Positions 24,735 to 33,015 of a DNA stretch of 35,614 bases are shown one piece after another (position 1 is the first letter of the stretch; each line of letters starts with the position of its first letter). The notes under the pieces are model-generated. The model saw nothing but the letters and a program-made list of their open reading frames with translations, searched no databases and was not told the DNA's origin. The position numbers and the translations under genes are program-made. Origin of the DNA: an uncultured Opitutales bacterium (lineage in GTDB: Bacteria > Verrucomicrobiota > Verrucomicrobiia > Opitutales > Intestinicryptomonadaceae); assembly GCA_900545705.1 (NCBI GenBank), contig URAK01000018.1:1-35614 (forward strand), given 5' to 3'.

Positions 24735-26401
24735 TTTCTCGCCTTGCAGCCGTAGAAGACAAATAATGCAGCTATGATTGTTTGTATAGCCATTACGGCA
24801 ATTGAAATTCCGGCGTCTGGAAGATACTCCCAGACTGCGCGGGTCTGGACGTATGCGTCGTAAATGCGTGTATCGCGCATGCTCGACATGTATCCCGCCC
24901 AGCCCCAATAGGTCGATATAAAAGGCCTGCAAACCCATTTTAAAGCCTCCGGCAGCGCCAAGACAACCCCCGAGAGCGGAAGCTGAAAGCCTACCAAATA
25001 AATTGAAACTATATTCGCCTTTTCCGGTGTATTGAAAAGCGAGCTGAACGCCAAGCATACGGCCGTCATCGTCACGCACGACATCGCCAAATCTGTAGCC
25101 TGTATTGGAAATCCTCCCGGAAATTTGCATACAAACTTGACGAAAGCGCACATCCAGATCCCTTGAAATATCGCAAGCGACGACGTAAAAATAAGTTTGG
25201 AAAGCGCGTACGCAGAGGGCTTCAACCCCAAGAGTCGCTCCTTCTCGTAGAGGGCTCTCTCGCCCGCTATTTCGCGCGCGGAATTGTTTGCGCCCATTAG
25301 CGCAAGCAATACCACTTGGAATAGAATCAGCCCTGTGACTATCGCCGAAGTGTTTGCAGCGCTTATCTGCATTTTAAGGCTTTCGCGCAATTCGTCGAGT
25401 GCGCCGAGGCTGCGGTCGAGCGCGAGGCTCTCTATCTGCGGCAGACCGCCTATCGCAAAGATGACAACCACTATCGGAAATCCAAAAGTAATCGCGAGAG
25501 TCAAAAGCAAATACGACGAATCCCTGAAAAAAAGCAAGTATCTGCGCCTAAGCAGCATTACAAGCTGCCTCAAAAATCCAGTGCCCTCCCGCTTAGAGAG
25601 CTGAGTTGCGCTCCCGCTATCCCCTAAGGCTTCCCCCGCGCCAGATTCTTGTTCGTCGCAGCGGAGGGCGAGCCATTCAGAAACGTCCAATTCGTTTAGC
25701 CTGTCGTATAAGGAAAGCGGAGAATCTATTCCAAAGTGCTTTTTGAGGTTTTCAGGCGTACCGCTAAAAACCACCCTACCCTTGTGTATGACAGTCACCG
25801 TGTCGAAGTAGTCGAGCTTCGCAAGGTTGTGGATTATGCAGACAAAAGTTTTTCCGCGGCTGTCGCAGAGATTGCGGAGGAGGTCGAGTATGGAATTTTC
25901 CGAGAGCGGATCGAGGCCCGATGTGACCTCGTCGCAACACATTACGGCGGGATCCCCCGCAAGCTCAACACCAAGCCCTATGCGCCTAAGCTGTCCGCCT
26001 GAAAGCGATCCCACAAGTTTTTTCGCATGCTCCGCAAGCCCTATCGTTTCAAGTATCTCTCCGAGCCTCTCCGCTCTTTTTTCGGTGGGCACTCCCGCAA
26101 TTTCGAGGGCGCCTCCCACAGCCTCCTCCACCGTCAGCATCGGATGTGCACAGGTAAACTGCGGCGCAAACCCGACTTTCCCGACAAGCTCGTCAGGTGA
26201 TTTTATTTGTTCGCCGGCGAAAAACGATTCCCCTTCAGCCGGTATTATTTTTAACATGGCTTTTACGAGGGTCGTTTTTCCGCATCCAGACGGCCCTATT
26301 ACGGCGTTCATTGCGCCGCGCTTAAATGCGACGCTCGCGGAGTATAGAATGGGTTCGGGACTCTCTGAGGGAGATACTGTCAGGTTGTGGCAACTTAACA
26401 T
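24725..26401 (-). CDS. ABCG-type ABC transporter, ATPase fused to permease
   Basis: 558 residues. The N-terminal ATPase has Walker A GPSGCGKTT (36-44), Q-loop Gln81, signature LSGGQ (133-137), Walker B VMCCDE (153-158) and the switch His191 in IIHN. A linker with many acidic residues (about 240-270) leads to the permease with about six helices, in the ABC2/White-like order: LFFRDSSYLLLTLAI, AIVTGLILFQVVLLALMG, then ERALYEKERLLGLKPSAYAL, and a large last loop with WVCRPFISTYWGWAGYM. ATPase-first fusion is that of the ABCG half-transporters, which work as dimers, usually exporting lipids or hydrophobic compounds. Substrate unknown. It heads an operon with four exported proteins of unknown function. 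Confidence 0.92.
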   Translation of the reverse strand: MLSCHNLTVSPSESPEPILYSASVAFKRGAMNAVIGPSGCGKTTLVKAMLKIIPAEGESFFAGEQIKSPDELVGKVGFAPQFTCAHPMLTVEEAVGGALEIAGVPTEKRAERLGEILETIGLAEHAKKLVGSLSGGQLRRIGLGVELAGDPAVMCCDEVTSGLDPLSENSILDLLRNLCDSRGKTFVCIIHNLAKLDYFDTVTVIHKGRVVFSGTPENLKKHFGIDSPLSLYDRLNELDVSEWLALRCDEQESGAGEALGDSGSATQLSKREGTGFLRQLVMLLRRRYLLFFRDSSYLLLTLAITFGFPIVVVIFAIGGLPQIESLALDRSLGALDELRESLKMQISAANTSAIVTGLILFQVVLLALMGANNSAREIAGERALYEKERLLGLKPSAYALSKLIFTSSLAIFQGIWMCAFVKFVCKFPGGFPIQATDLAMSCVTMTAVCLAFSSLFNTPEKANIVSIYLVGFQLPLSGVVLALPEALKWVCRPFISTYWGWAGYMSSMRDTRIYDAYVQTRAVWEYLPDAGISIAVMAIQTIIAALFVFYGCKARKWQ

Positions 26402-26456
26402 GTACGGTAAAAAAATTAGTATTGATGTTCAGTATTTTTTTAAGCTAAATGGAAGC
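26402..26456. promoter_or_regulatory. Compact 55-bp divergent promoter region
   Basis: This short AT-rich region separates the ABC operon (left, minus) from the pair of secreted protein genes (right, plus). GGAAGC just before 26457 may be a weak ribosome binding site for the right-hand gene; no strong -35/-10 pair is obvious. Regulation of both sides by one factor is likely from the geometry alone. Confidence 0.4.
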
Positions 26457-27125
26457 ATGAGAAATTTCAAGGTTCTAATCGCGGCGGCGGCGACATTTTC
26501 GGCAGCGTGCGCGTTTGCGGTTGAAATAGACAACGACGCGATAAAAAACAAGTCCAAGTTCGGGATTCTTTTCCCTGACAATACCTCTTATTACGCAAAC
26601 GCAGATGCGGTTGTGTCAGTATCGCGCCAGAGTTATTACGCAGGCCCTCTTCAAATTACGGAAGTTGTAATAGACATATTGGGGTCTCCGTCGCAAGTCA
26701 GGATATACAATGCCCAGATGGCGCAAGCCTTAAGCGAGGCGGAAAAGCTCGCCCAGTCGAAGCTTCCCGAGAACCTTAAACCTTACGCGAAGATGCCCGA
26801 TTCCGTCAAGCAGCGCCTGACCGACGCACAAAGCAACGCAGCCCAGGCAACCTCTGCACCTCAGATACAAAAAATGTTTCCCGCCACTACAAATTCAAAA
26901 ACCATAGAATTTATAGTGCCGTCTATCGAGGAGCTCGAAGAGTTTTACACGATATTTTCAAACGACTTCATCGGCAACATAACCCCCGAAGACAAGCTCT
27001 CGGAAGCGGCAAAAACTTCCCTAAAAAACGCAGCTCCGGGCATAAAAGGCAAACTATACAAAATTTTGCCTCCGGAAAATATGAAAAATTTGTACGATAT
27101 ATTTAACAAAAAATCGAAAAAATGA
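26457..27125 (+). CDS. Secreted protein, function unknown
   Basis: 222 residues. The ATG at 26457 begins a good signal peptide (MRNFKVLIAAAATFSAACAFA, cleaved near residue 21). Earlier in-frame codons extend into the ABC gene on the other strand and are rejected. The mature part has a beta segment (FGILFPDNTSYYANADAVVSVS, truncated here to the core SYYANADAVVSVS), then a helical Gln/Ala-rich region (AQMAQALSEAEKLAQ) and a SIEELEEFYTIF helix. No family is recognised. It couples to the next gene by ATGA (27122-27125), so both are probably one transcript. Confidence 0.7.
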   Translation: MRNFKVLIAAAATFSAACAFAVEIDNDAIKNKSKFGILFPDNTSYYANADAVVSVSRQSYYAGPLQITEVVIDILGSPSQVRIYNAQMAQALSEAEKLAQSKLPENLKPYAKMPDSVKQRLTDAQSNAAQATSAPQIQKMFPATTNSKTIEFIVPSIEELEEFYTIFSNDFIGNITPEDKLSEAAKTSLKNAAPGIKGKLYKILPPENMKNLYDIFNKKSKK

Positions 27126-27964
27126 GAATAAAGAAACTATTTACAATTTTTGCGGCAATAGCCACCCTTTCAGCCTCCGCGCAAACAGGCAGAGAACCGC
27201 AAGCAGGCGACATCGTTCGCCAGGGCAACTCCATATACTATCTGGTAAGAGTTTTCTCCACGCCCGAGCAAAACGCAGCCTTCCAGCGCGATATAGACAT
27301 AATGCGCCGCCACGCGACTGCCATAGACAAATGCAAACTCCGCATCAAAGAGATAACTGACGCTGAAAAGACCTTTGAGAAAGACCCGAAGAAACTCGAA
27401 GCCCTCGCCGCCGACAAAACCCGCATATCTTCAGCCCTCGACAAGCTTGTAAAGGACTTTTCCACAAACGAGGAGGCAATGAAAAAGCTCTACGGCTTTG
27501 TTTCCAACAGGGATTACCGCATCACCTATGACGAATCCAACATTTGCGTACCCATTACCAAGGAAGAGCTTTCCGAACTAAAATCCAAAGACGGCAAGAA
27601 GCTCGACCCGCTAAAAATAATCACCCGAGGCAACACTTCCCTTTATATTCTAAAAAATATATCCGGAGCGCGCGCGAATGAGGAGCTCCAAAGAATGCTT
27701 GGGTTTTCAATATCGCGTAAGAACGAGATAGACAAACTGCGCACGGAGCTCGCCGGGACTGTCGATCCACAAGCGCAGCTTAAAATAAGCGCAAATATCT
27801 CCGCCGCCGAAAAGGCGATGCAGTCAAACGAAGAAAAGCTCAGGCAGAAATACGGCATCGACAAGAATCAAAACTATACGGTAGAGATATCAAAATCCAA
27901 AATGTATCTTGTAATAACCCCGGAGGAAGAGCGCGAGCTGCGCGCAAAATTCGGCGGTAAATAG
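27122..27964 (+). CDS. Secreted protein with two copies of an internal module, function unknown
   Basis: 280 residues. After the signal peptide (MRIKKLFTIFAAIATLSASA) two copies of one module can be aligned by eye. Copy 1 starts IVRQGNSIYYLVRVFS (about 31) and ends ICVPITKEELSELKS; copy 2 starts IITRGNTSLYILKNIS (about 168) and ends MYLVITPEEERELRAK. Both consist of a short beta part, a Lys/Glu-rich coiled coil, a LYGFVSNRDYRI or KYGIDKNQNYTV segment and the closing strand with xPITKEEL/VITPEEER. The gene is joined to the preceding secreted protein by ATGA. Neither copy matches a family I know. Confidence 0.75.
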   Translation: MRIKKLFTIFAAIATLSASAQTGREPQAGDIVRQGNSIYYLVRVFSTPEQNAAFQRDIDIMRRHATAIDKCKLRIKEITDAEKTFEKDPKKLEALAADKTRISSALDKLVKDFSTNEEAMKKLYGFVSNRDYRITYDESNICVPITKEELSELKSKDGKKLDPLKIITRGNTSLYILKNISGARANEELQRMLGFSISRKNEIDKLRTELAGTVDPQAQLKISANISAAEKAMQSNEEKLRQKYGIDKNQNYTVEISKSKMYLVITPEEERELRAKFGGK

Positions 27965-28321
27965 CGCTATTTTTCAACAACGAAGTTTGCACGGCGCTTT
28001 TATTCCACAACTGATTTTTAGGCGTCTTGGAAATTCGCCGCGCAATGCGATAGTCTTCCGCATGGGCGGCAAAAAATATTTTAATATTTTTTTCGCCGCG
28101 CAATTAACTTTATGTTGTGCTACACCGCCTGACATGCCTATACGCCATGCCTTGAGCCCCGCCGAGGCACATTTTTGCGCATTTCGCACATAAGGCAGCC
28201 AAGCAATACCACCCATCGGGAATTGCTACAAAGCTAAAAAAACAGCTTAAAGGATTTTCCAAACACTGCTAAAAAAACGCCTCCGCGCAAAAAGGCTCTT
28301 TAACCCGCTGACAACAGAAGC
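27965..28321. other. Gene-free interval of about 360 bp with one strong hairpin
   Basis: The interval lies between converging genes and contains no reading frame worth calling. A 13-nt sequence (TTCGCCGCGCAAT) occurs twice, 58 nt apart (28034-28046 and 28092-28104), and the hairpin listed separately lies between the copies. A weak hairpin (GCCT 28279-28282 with AGGC 28293-28296) next to an A-run could end the tetR transcript. Confidence 0.45.
28066..28099. terminator. Long hairpin, probable bidirectional terminator
   Basis: GCGGC (28066-28070) plus AAAAAATATT (28071-28080) pairs with AATATTTTTT (28083-28092) plus GCCGC (28095-28099), with a 2-nt loop and a 2-nt bulge. It lies about 100 nt past the stop of the secreted protein gene. 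Confidence 0.55.
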
Positions 28322-28921
28322 CTACTCTCCGTCCGGCAAAACCTCGGCCTTTATCAATTCGTAAAATTGGCGCATGTCGGAAATTATATTTTCAAGATTC
28401 CGCCTTCTGTCTTTCTTTCCCAATACATCGGAGCCTCTGCCGAATATATCGAGCAACACTCTCTTTATAAATTCCGGCGGAAGCGGTTTTATCTCGCCGC
28501 TCGATAGGGCAAGATCTACACATTTTGAAAATTTTTCTGATTGCAAATAAACGTATTTTTTAAATCGGGGTTCTCTTTTTAATGCTTCAAGATAGAGGCA
28601 GTTATAGTCGAAAACGTCCATTTTTCTGCCGACCGCACGCCCCAAAACGTCCATGAGTTCGGCCAGCCTGTTTGATACAAGCAAAAGTGTTTCGCGCAAG
28701 GTAGTCGGCAAGGGCACTCCGGGATCAGGGAAAAACCTGTCGCAAAAATAGAGCTTGAAAGTCTCGTAAACCAACTCCCGCTTAGTCTTAAAATAGCGGT
28801 ATGGAAGGCTTCTGGAAAGATTAAGCGCCTTTGTTATGTCGCCCGTGGACACCGCGTCGACGCCGTTTTTTATCATAAGCACGAACGCGGCCTCCATTAT
28901 TCTTTCCTTTGTATCTTTCAT
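28322..28921 (-). CDS. TetR-family transcriptional regulator
   Basis: 199 residues from the ATG at 28921, which has GGGAAG directly upstream and opens the typical first helix (MKDTKERIMEAAFVLMIKNG). The helix-turn-helix is DITKALNLSRSLPYRYFKTK (36-55), and the helical C-terminal part (LRETLLLVSNRLAELMDVLG, EFIKRVLLDIFGRG) would bind an unknown ligand. It is the last gene of the minus-strand efflux locus, 186 nt behind the TolC-like gene, so it may have its own promoter and could repress the pump genes. In-frame codons further upstream give a longer frame without a ribosome binding site and are rejected. Confidence 0.92.
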   Translation of the reverse strand: MKDTKERIMEAAFVLMIKNGVDAVSTGDITKALNLSRSLPYRYFKTKRELVYETFKLYFCDRFFPDPGVPLPTTLRETLLLVSNRLAELMDVLGRAVGRKMDVFDYNCLYLEALKREPRFKKYVYLQSEKFSKCVDLALSSGEIKPLPPEFIKRVLLDIFGRGSDVLGKKDRRRNLENIISDMRQFYELIKAEVLPDGE

Positions 28922-29107
28922 CTTCCCGATTTTTGCCGCAAATATGGCAATCGCGCGGGAAATAGCAACAAAATTACTTACCCTCCCCGCATAAATACGC
29001 ACTCGGGAAATTTTTTATTTTGCTCATTTAACATATTTGGACAGCCTGCGCCGATGAATATCCGCGCGGGACACGATTAGAAAAACGTTAACAATATTCA
29101 ATAAGTC

Positions 29108-30478
29108 TTAATTTTCGGATTTTACGTCGCCCCCTGTGAGGTAAGCGATGGTTGCAAGGGCGTCCTGCCAGTCGTATTTAGCGGAGACGGCGTCCGCTTG
29201 CGCCGAAGTGTACGACACTTGGGCGTCCGTGCGTTCGAGAGCCGACGCCTTCCCGACGTTAAAGCGTTCCGTGACAAGGTCCAAATTTTCCTTCGCGACC
29301 TTCTCCGCCGCGAGCGCAACCTCGTATTGTTTTTTAGATTTCTCGAGATTTAAATGCGCCGTAGTCAGCTCCGCATAAGCCTTCTGTTCGTATTCCGATA
29401 TTTGGCTTCTGGCGCTCCTAAGCTCCGAAACGGCCTGCTCTATCGCATTCATATTTCTGTTTCCGTTAAAAATATTCTGCACCAATTCCGCGCCGCCGGC
29501 AATGTTCCAAATGGCGGGCCAACCCGACGACACCCCGGTGGCAACCGCCTCGGCATTTAGGCTTATGGTGGGATATAAATTGGCTATCTGCTCGTCTATG
29601 TATGAGCTCGCGCCCTTGGCGCTCGCGTATAAAGCGCCAAGAGACGGATCGTATTTGCGCACAAGTTCCATAAGTTCTTCAACGGTCATGTCGGTATCCT
29701 TCATGATTCCGTCCCCGATGGAAAAGTCCACGTCTTTGTCGAATCCCAGAGCGTTTATCAAATTTGCCTTTGCAATTCTCACATTGTTGGAAGTAGTTAT
29801 CTGCTCCAACACGGAGGAGTCGTAGTCGACCCTAGCTTTGGAGCAATCGTATTTTGTACTCTTGCCGTATTTGTACTTTGCAAGCATATGATCGAGGTGC
29901 TCCTTGTATTGCGCAACAGCCTGCTCCGCGACAATATTTAGCTCTATGCAGCGTTTTAACCCAAAAAACGCCTGCCTTAATTTATACACAGCGTCAATTT
30001 CTGCGAGTATTAGATTTTTTTCGGCAGAAACCACATTTTGCATTTGCTGGACAACCTTAGCGTCCGTCTTGCCAAAGTCGTAAATAAGCAGTTGAAAGTC
30101 GATACCGCCGTATCCGTTGCCGCGCATATTTGCGCTCTGGCCGCGCTTAAATTCATTGTGGGTGCTTTCCTCAAAACCAGCATAAGCGTCGATAGTCGGG
30201 AGGTAGCCAGCCTTGACGTTTTTGAGCTCGAGCTGTTGCCATATTAGATATTGGCGCGCCTGAAATACGAGGGGATTCGCCTCCACCGCAACCTTTTCCA
30301 AATACGCCAAGTCATAGCATTCGCCTTTTTTTATCCCAAACTCCTCGGGAGAAGCCGTGCGCTCGCCAAGCATAAGCGACGTTTCCTTCTGGGCCTCGCG
30401 CGCGTCTTCGACAGTCTGGCATGAGGAGAATATCGCGCAGCATAGCGCCGCAATTATTTTAAAATAAAATTTTTTCAT
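29108..30478 (-). CDS. TolC/OprM-like outer-membrane efflux lipoprotein
   Basis: 456 residues. The signal peptide ends in a lipobox (IFSSC, Cys20), so it is a lipoprotein like OprM. It forms the outer-membrane channel of the tripartite pump. The body has two repeats of the outer-membrane efflux family: helices such as EIDAVYKLRQAFFGLKRCIE and AYAELTTAHLNLEKSKKQYE, with KAGYLPTIDAYAGFE and ANLYPTISLNAEAVATG as the matching beta segments, and DLVTERFNVGKASALERTDA near the end. The ATG overlaps the last codon of the RND gene (30475-30478), which fixes the start and the operon. Confidence 0.94.
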   Translation of the reverse strand: MKKFYFKIIAALCCAIFSSCQTVEDAREAQKETSLMLGERTASPEEFGIKKGECYDLAYLEKVAVEANPLVFQARQYLIWQQLELKNVKAGYLPTIDAYAGFEESTHNEFKRGQSANMRGNGYGGIDFQLLIYDFGKTDAKVVQQMQNVVSAEKNLILAEIDAVYKLRQAFFGLKRCIELNIVAEQAVAQYKEHLDHMLAKYKYGKSTKYDCSKARVDYDSSVLEQITTSNNVRIAKANLINALGFDKDVDFSIGDGIMKDTDMTVEELMELVRKYDPSLGALYASAKGASSYIDEQIANLYPTISLNAEAVATGVSSGWPAIWNIAGGAELVQNIFNGNRNMNAIEQAVSELRSARSQISEYEQKAYAELTTAHLNLEKSKKQYEVALAAEKVAKENLDLVTERFNVGKASALERTDAQVSYTSAQADAVSAKYDWQDALATIAYLTGGDVKSEN

Positions 30479-33000
30479 CGAGTTTTAATTCCGATTTTAC
30501 CGTTGAAGGATTCCCTTATAGTCTGGACAAGCGCATAGAGGCACGGAGTCAAGATGATTCCAAGGCATGTTGCCATAAGCATTCCCGAAAAAGTCGTAAT
30601 GCCGATAGCGCGCCTGCTCGCCGCCCCTGCACCCGTTGCTACTACGAGCGGGAGCACGCCGAACACGAAAGAAAGCGCCGTCATCATAACTGCCCTGAAC
30701 CGCTGTGAAGCGCCGTTTACCGCAGCATTGTATATCGGCACGCCCATCTCGCGCTCCTGTTTTGAAAATTCGACCATAAGAATCGCATTTTTCGCAGTTA
30801 GCCCGACGAGCATAACCATGCCCAACTGGGCGTAAATGCTAAACGATTCCCCGGTAATCAACAGCCCCGCAAGCGCACCGAGTATCGGAGTCGCCACGGT
30901 CATCATAATAGGCACAGGGATTGTCCAGCTCTCATACTGGGCGACAAGGAACAAGTAGGCGAATACTATCGCGAGCGCCATTAGGGAAACTATTTTGTTC
31001 TCATTTTGCTTTTCCTGGTAGCTCATGTCGGTCCATGCGATGTCGTAGCCGAAGGGAAGTTTTATGTTCTCAATTTTATCCATGATTTCCCCGGTAGAGA
31101 CGCTTGAATCCGTCATTACGTTTATGTCAGTTGAAAGCAGTTTGTTGTACATGTTTATCTGCTTTGGAGCCGAGCCGTACTTTGCGGACGCGACAGTACT
31201 AAGAGGGGTCATTTCGCCGTCGGGAGTGGGGATTTGTAGCTCCATGAGGTCTTCGAGCGTGGAGCGCATGTTTCTTTCTGCCTGCATGTTCACCTCGAAT
31301 ACGTCGCCTAGAATGTTAAAGTCGTTTATGTAATACGATGCGATGTTGCTCTGCAAGGTTGAGAAAATCGAGCTTACCGGGATTCCGAGACTCTCGGCCT
31401 TTTCCCTGTCGATTTGAACTGAGAACTGCGGGATTTCGCCCGAATTTGAGTTCATTGCGGTTGTCACGCCTTCAAAAGTAGATATTTCGGCGGCGAGTTT
31501 TTTAGCGTTTTCCATTATTTCTTTAGTCGATACTTCGCCTGAAGCAGTAAGGCTAAACGATATGCCGCCTGTCACGCCAAGACCCATAATGGCGGGCGGA
31601 GTGAACGCCATGATATTTGCCTCGGGTATCGACTTCGCCCCCTCTTGAATGCGCCTTACGATGGAGCTTAGCGACAAATCTTCAGTTGTTCGTTTGTCCC
31701 AGTCTTCCAGTTCGACAATCGCCATGGCGACATTTTCGCCGCTTCCGCTAACCATGCCCCTGCCGTTGACAGTCATGTAGTTTTTAACGCCGCCGATTTT
31801 TTTAACCATATTTTCAAATTTTTTGGTCGCGGCCTCCGTGCGCGATAGCGATGCGCCCGGCGGAAGCTCAATATCGCACATAATAGTGCCCTTGTCTTCC
31901 ATAGGGATAAAAGAGGATTTCAAGTATCCGAATAGAAAGTAAGACAAGCCTACTACTGCACAGAAAATGGCAAAAGCAAGGAAAAGCCTTGCGGCGAGAA
32001 AGCCTACAATTTTCGTATAAAGATTCCTTCCGCCGTTTATGGCGAAATTCACGGGCTTAAAGAAGAGCTTTTCCGACAGCTCCTCTTTTTTTAATAAAAT
32101 TGCGCACAGTGCCGGGCTAAGCGTAAGCGCCACAAGCGTCGAAATGGAAAGGGATATGCACATTGTAACCGCAAATTGCGTGTAAATTTCGCCGACCATT
32201 CCCCCGTAAAAAGCGAGCGGCACGTAGCAGGCGATTGTCACGAGAGTCGTTGCAATTACAGCGCCCGTTATCTGCTTCATAGATTTAATGCTCGCCGTCT
32301 TTGCATCGACTCTCTCGCGCAGCATGACCGATTGGCAGTTTTCGACCACGACAATAGCGTCGTCAACCAAAGAGCCAATCACCAATATAAGCCCGAACAT
32401 CGTTAGCAAATTTATGCTGTACCCAAGCGCATACATCGCAGTAAAGGTGCCCACGAGAGATATCGGGATTGCGACAGCGGGAATAAGAGTCGCGCGCCAG
32501 TCTTGAAGGAATAGATACGTTATCAAGACTACGAGGACGAGCGCCGAAACGAGAGTGACGACAATTTCCCGCATTGAAATTTCTATAAATTTCGTCGGAT
32601 CGTAAGCAATCTCCCACGAGACGCCCTCAGGAAAATTTCTCGATAGTCTCTCAAGCTCCTTTTTGACTGCGTTTACCGTGTTGAGCGCGTTGGCGTCGGT
32701 AGTTTTAAATACGCCGAGGCCGACGGAACTCTTGCCGTTAAAACTGCAGCTTGCGCCGTACGAGTCCGCCCCAAGCTCAATTCGCGCGATATCTTTTAGG
32801 CGCACGATATTTCCGTCGTCGTCGTTTTTGACGATGATATTTTCAAATTCTTCTGCGGTTTTTAACCTCCCTTTGATGTCGACTTTAAATTGCAGGAAGT
32901 CGTTTCCGCCCTCAGCGCCGACGAGCCCTGCGGCTGCCTGCAAATTCTGGCTCTCCACAGCATTTTTTATGTCGTCGGTGGAAATGCCGAGCCCGCCCAT
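30475..33000 (-). CDS. RND efflux pump, C-terminal portion (841 codons after in-frame stop)
   Basis: HAE1-type RND proton antiporter, inner membrane, lacking the first 194 codons, which lie upstream beyond an in-frame TGA. It holds most of the pump: the rest of the first porter part (GLGISTDDIKNAVESQN), TM2-TM6 with the proton-relay Asp pair in SLVDDAIVVVEN, the second porter and docking parts, and TM8-TM12 with the relay Lys in GLTAKNAILMVEF. It is otherwise open and normal. The ATG at 33000 is an internal Met of the intact protein (RMGGLG) with no ribosome binding site, so separate translation is doubtful. The end overlaps the TolC-like gene by 4 nt. Confidence 0.9.
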   Translation of the reverse strand: MGGLGISTDDIKNAVESQNLQAAAGLVGAEGGNDFLQFKVDIKGRLKTAEEFENIIVKNDDDGNIVRLKDIARIELGADSYGASCSFNGKSSVGLGVFKTTDANALNTVNAVKKELERLSRNFPEGVSWEIAYDPTKFIEISMREIVVTLVSALVLVVLITYLFLQDWRATLIPAVAIPISLVGTFTAMYALGYSINLLTMFGLILVIGSLVDDAIVVVENCQSVMLRERVDAKTASIKSMKQITGAVIATTLVTIACYVPLAFYGGMVGEIYTQFAVTMCISLSISTLVALTLSPALCAILLKKEELSEKLFFKPVNFAINGGRNLYTKIVGFLAARLFLAFAIFCAVVGLSYFLFGYLKSSFIPMEDKGTIMCDIELPPGASLSRTEAATKKFENMVKKIGGVKNYMTVNGRGMVSGSGENVAMAIVELEDWDKRTTEDLSLSSIVRRIQEGAKSIPEANIMAFTPPAIMGLGVTGGISFSLTASGEVSTKEIMENAKKLAAEISTFEGVTTAMNSNSGEIPQFSVQIDREKAESLGIPVSSIFSTLQSNIASYYINDFNILGDVFEVNMQAERNMRSTLEDLMELQIPTPDGEMTPLSTVASAKYGSAPKQINMYNKLLSTDINVMTDSSVSTGEIMDKIENIKLPFGYDIAWTDMSYQEKQNENKIVSLMALAIVFAYLFLVAQYESWTIPVPIMMTVATPILGALAGLLITGESFSIYAQLGMVMLVGLTAKNAILMVEFSKQEREMGVPIYNAAVNGASQRFRAVMMTALSFVFGVLPLVVATGAGAASRRAIGITTFSGMLMATCLGIILTPCLYALVQTIRESFNGKIGIKTR

Positions 33001-33015
33001 TCGTATGGGGTCTGT

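Noticed and set aside
25827..26456. Upstream extension of the 222-aa secreted protein
   Set aside because: It would run through the ABC ATPase gene on the other strand; the ATG at 26457 starts a clear signal peptide.
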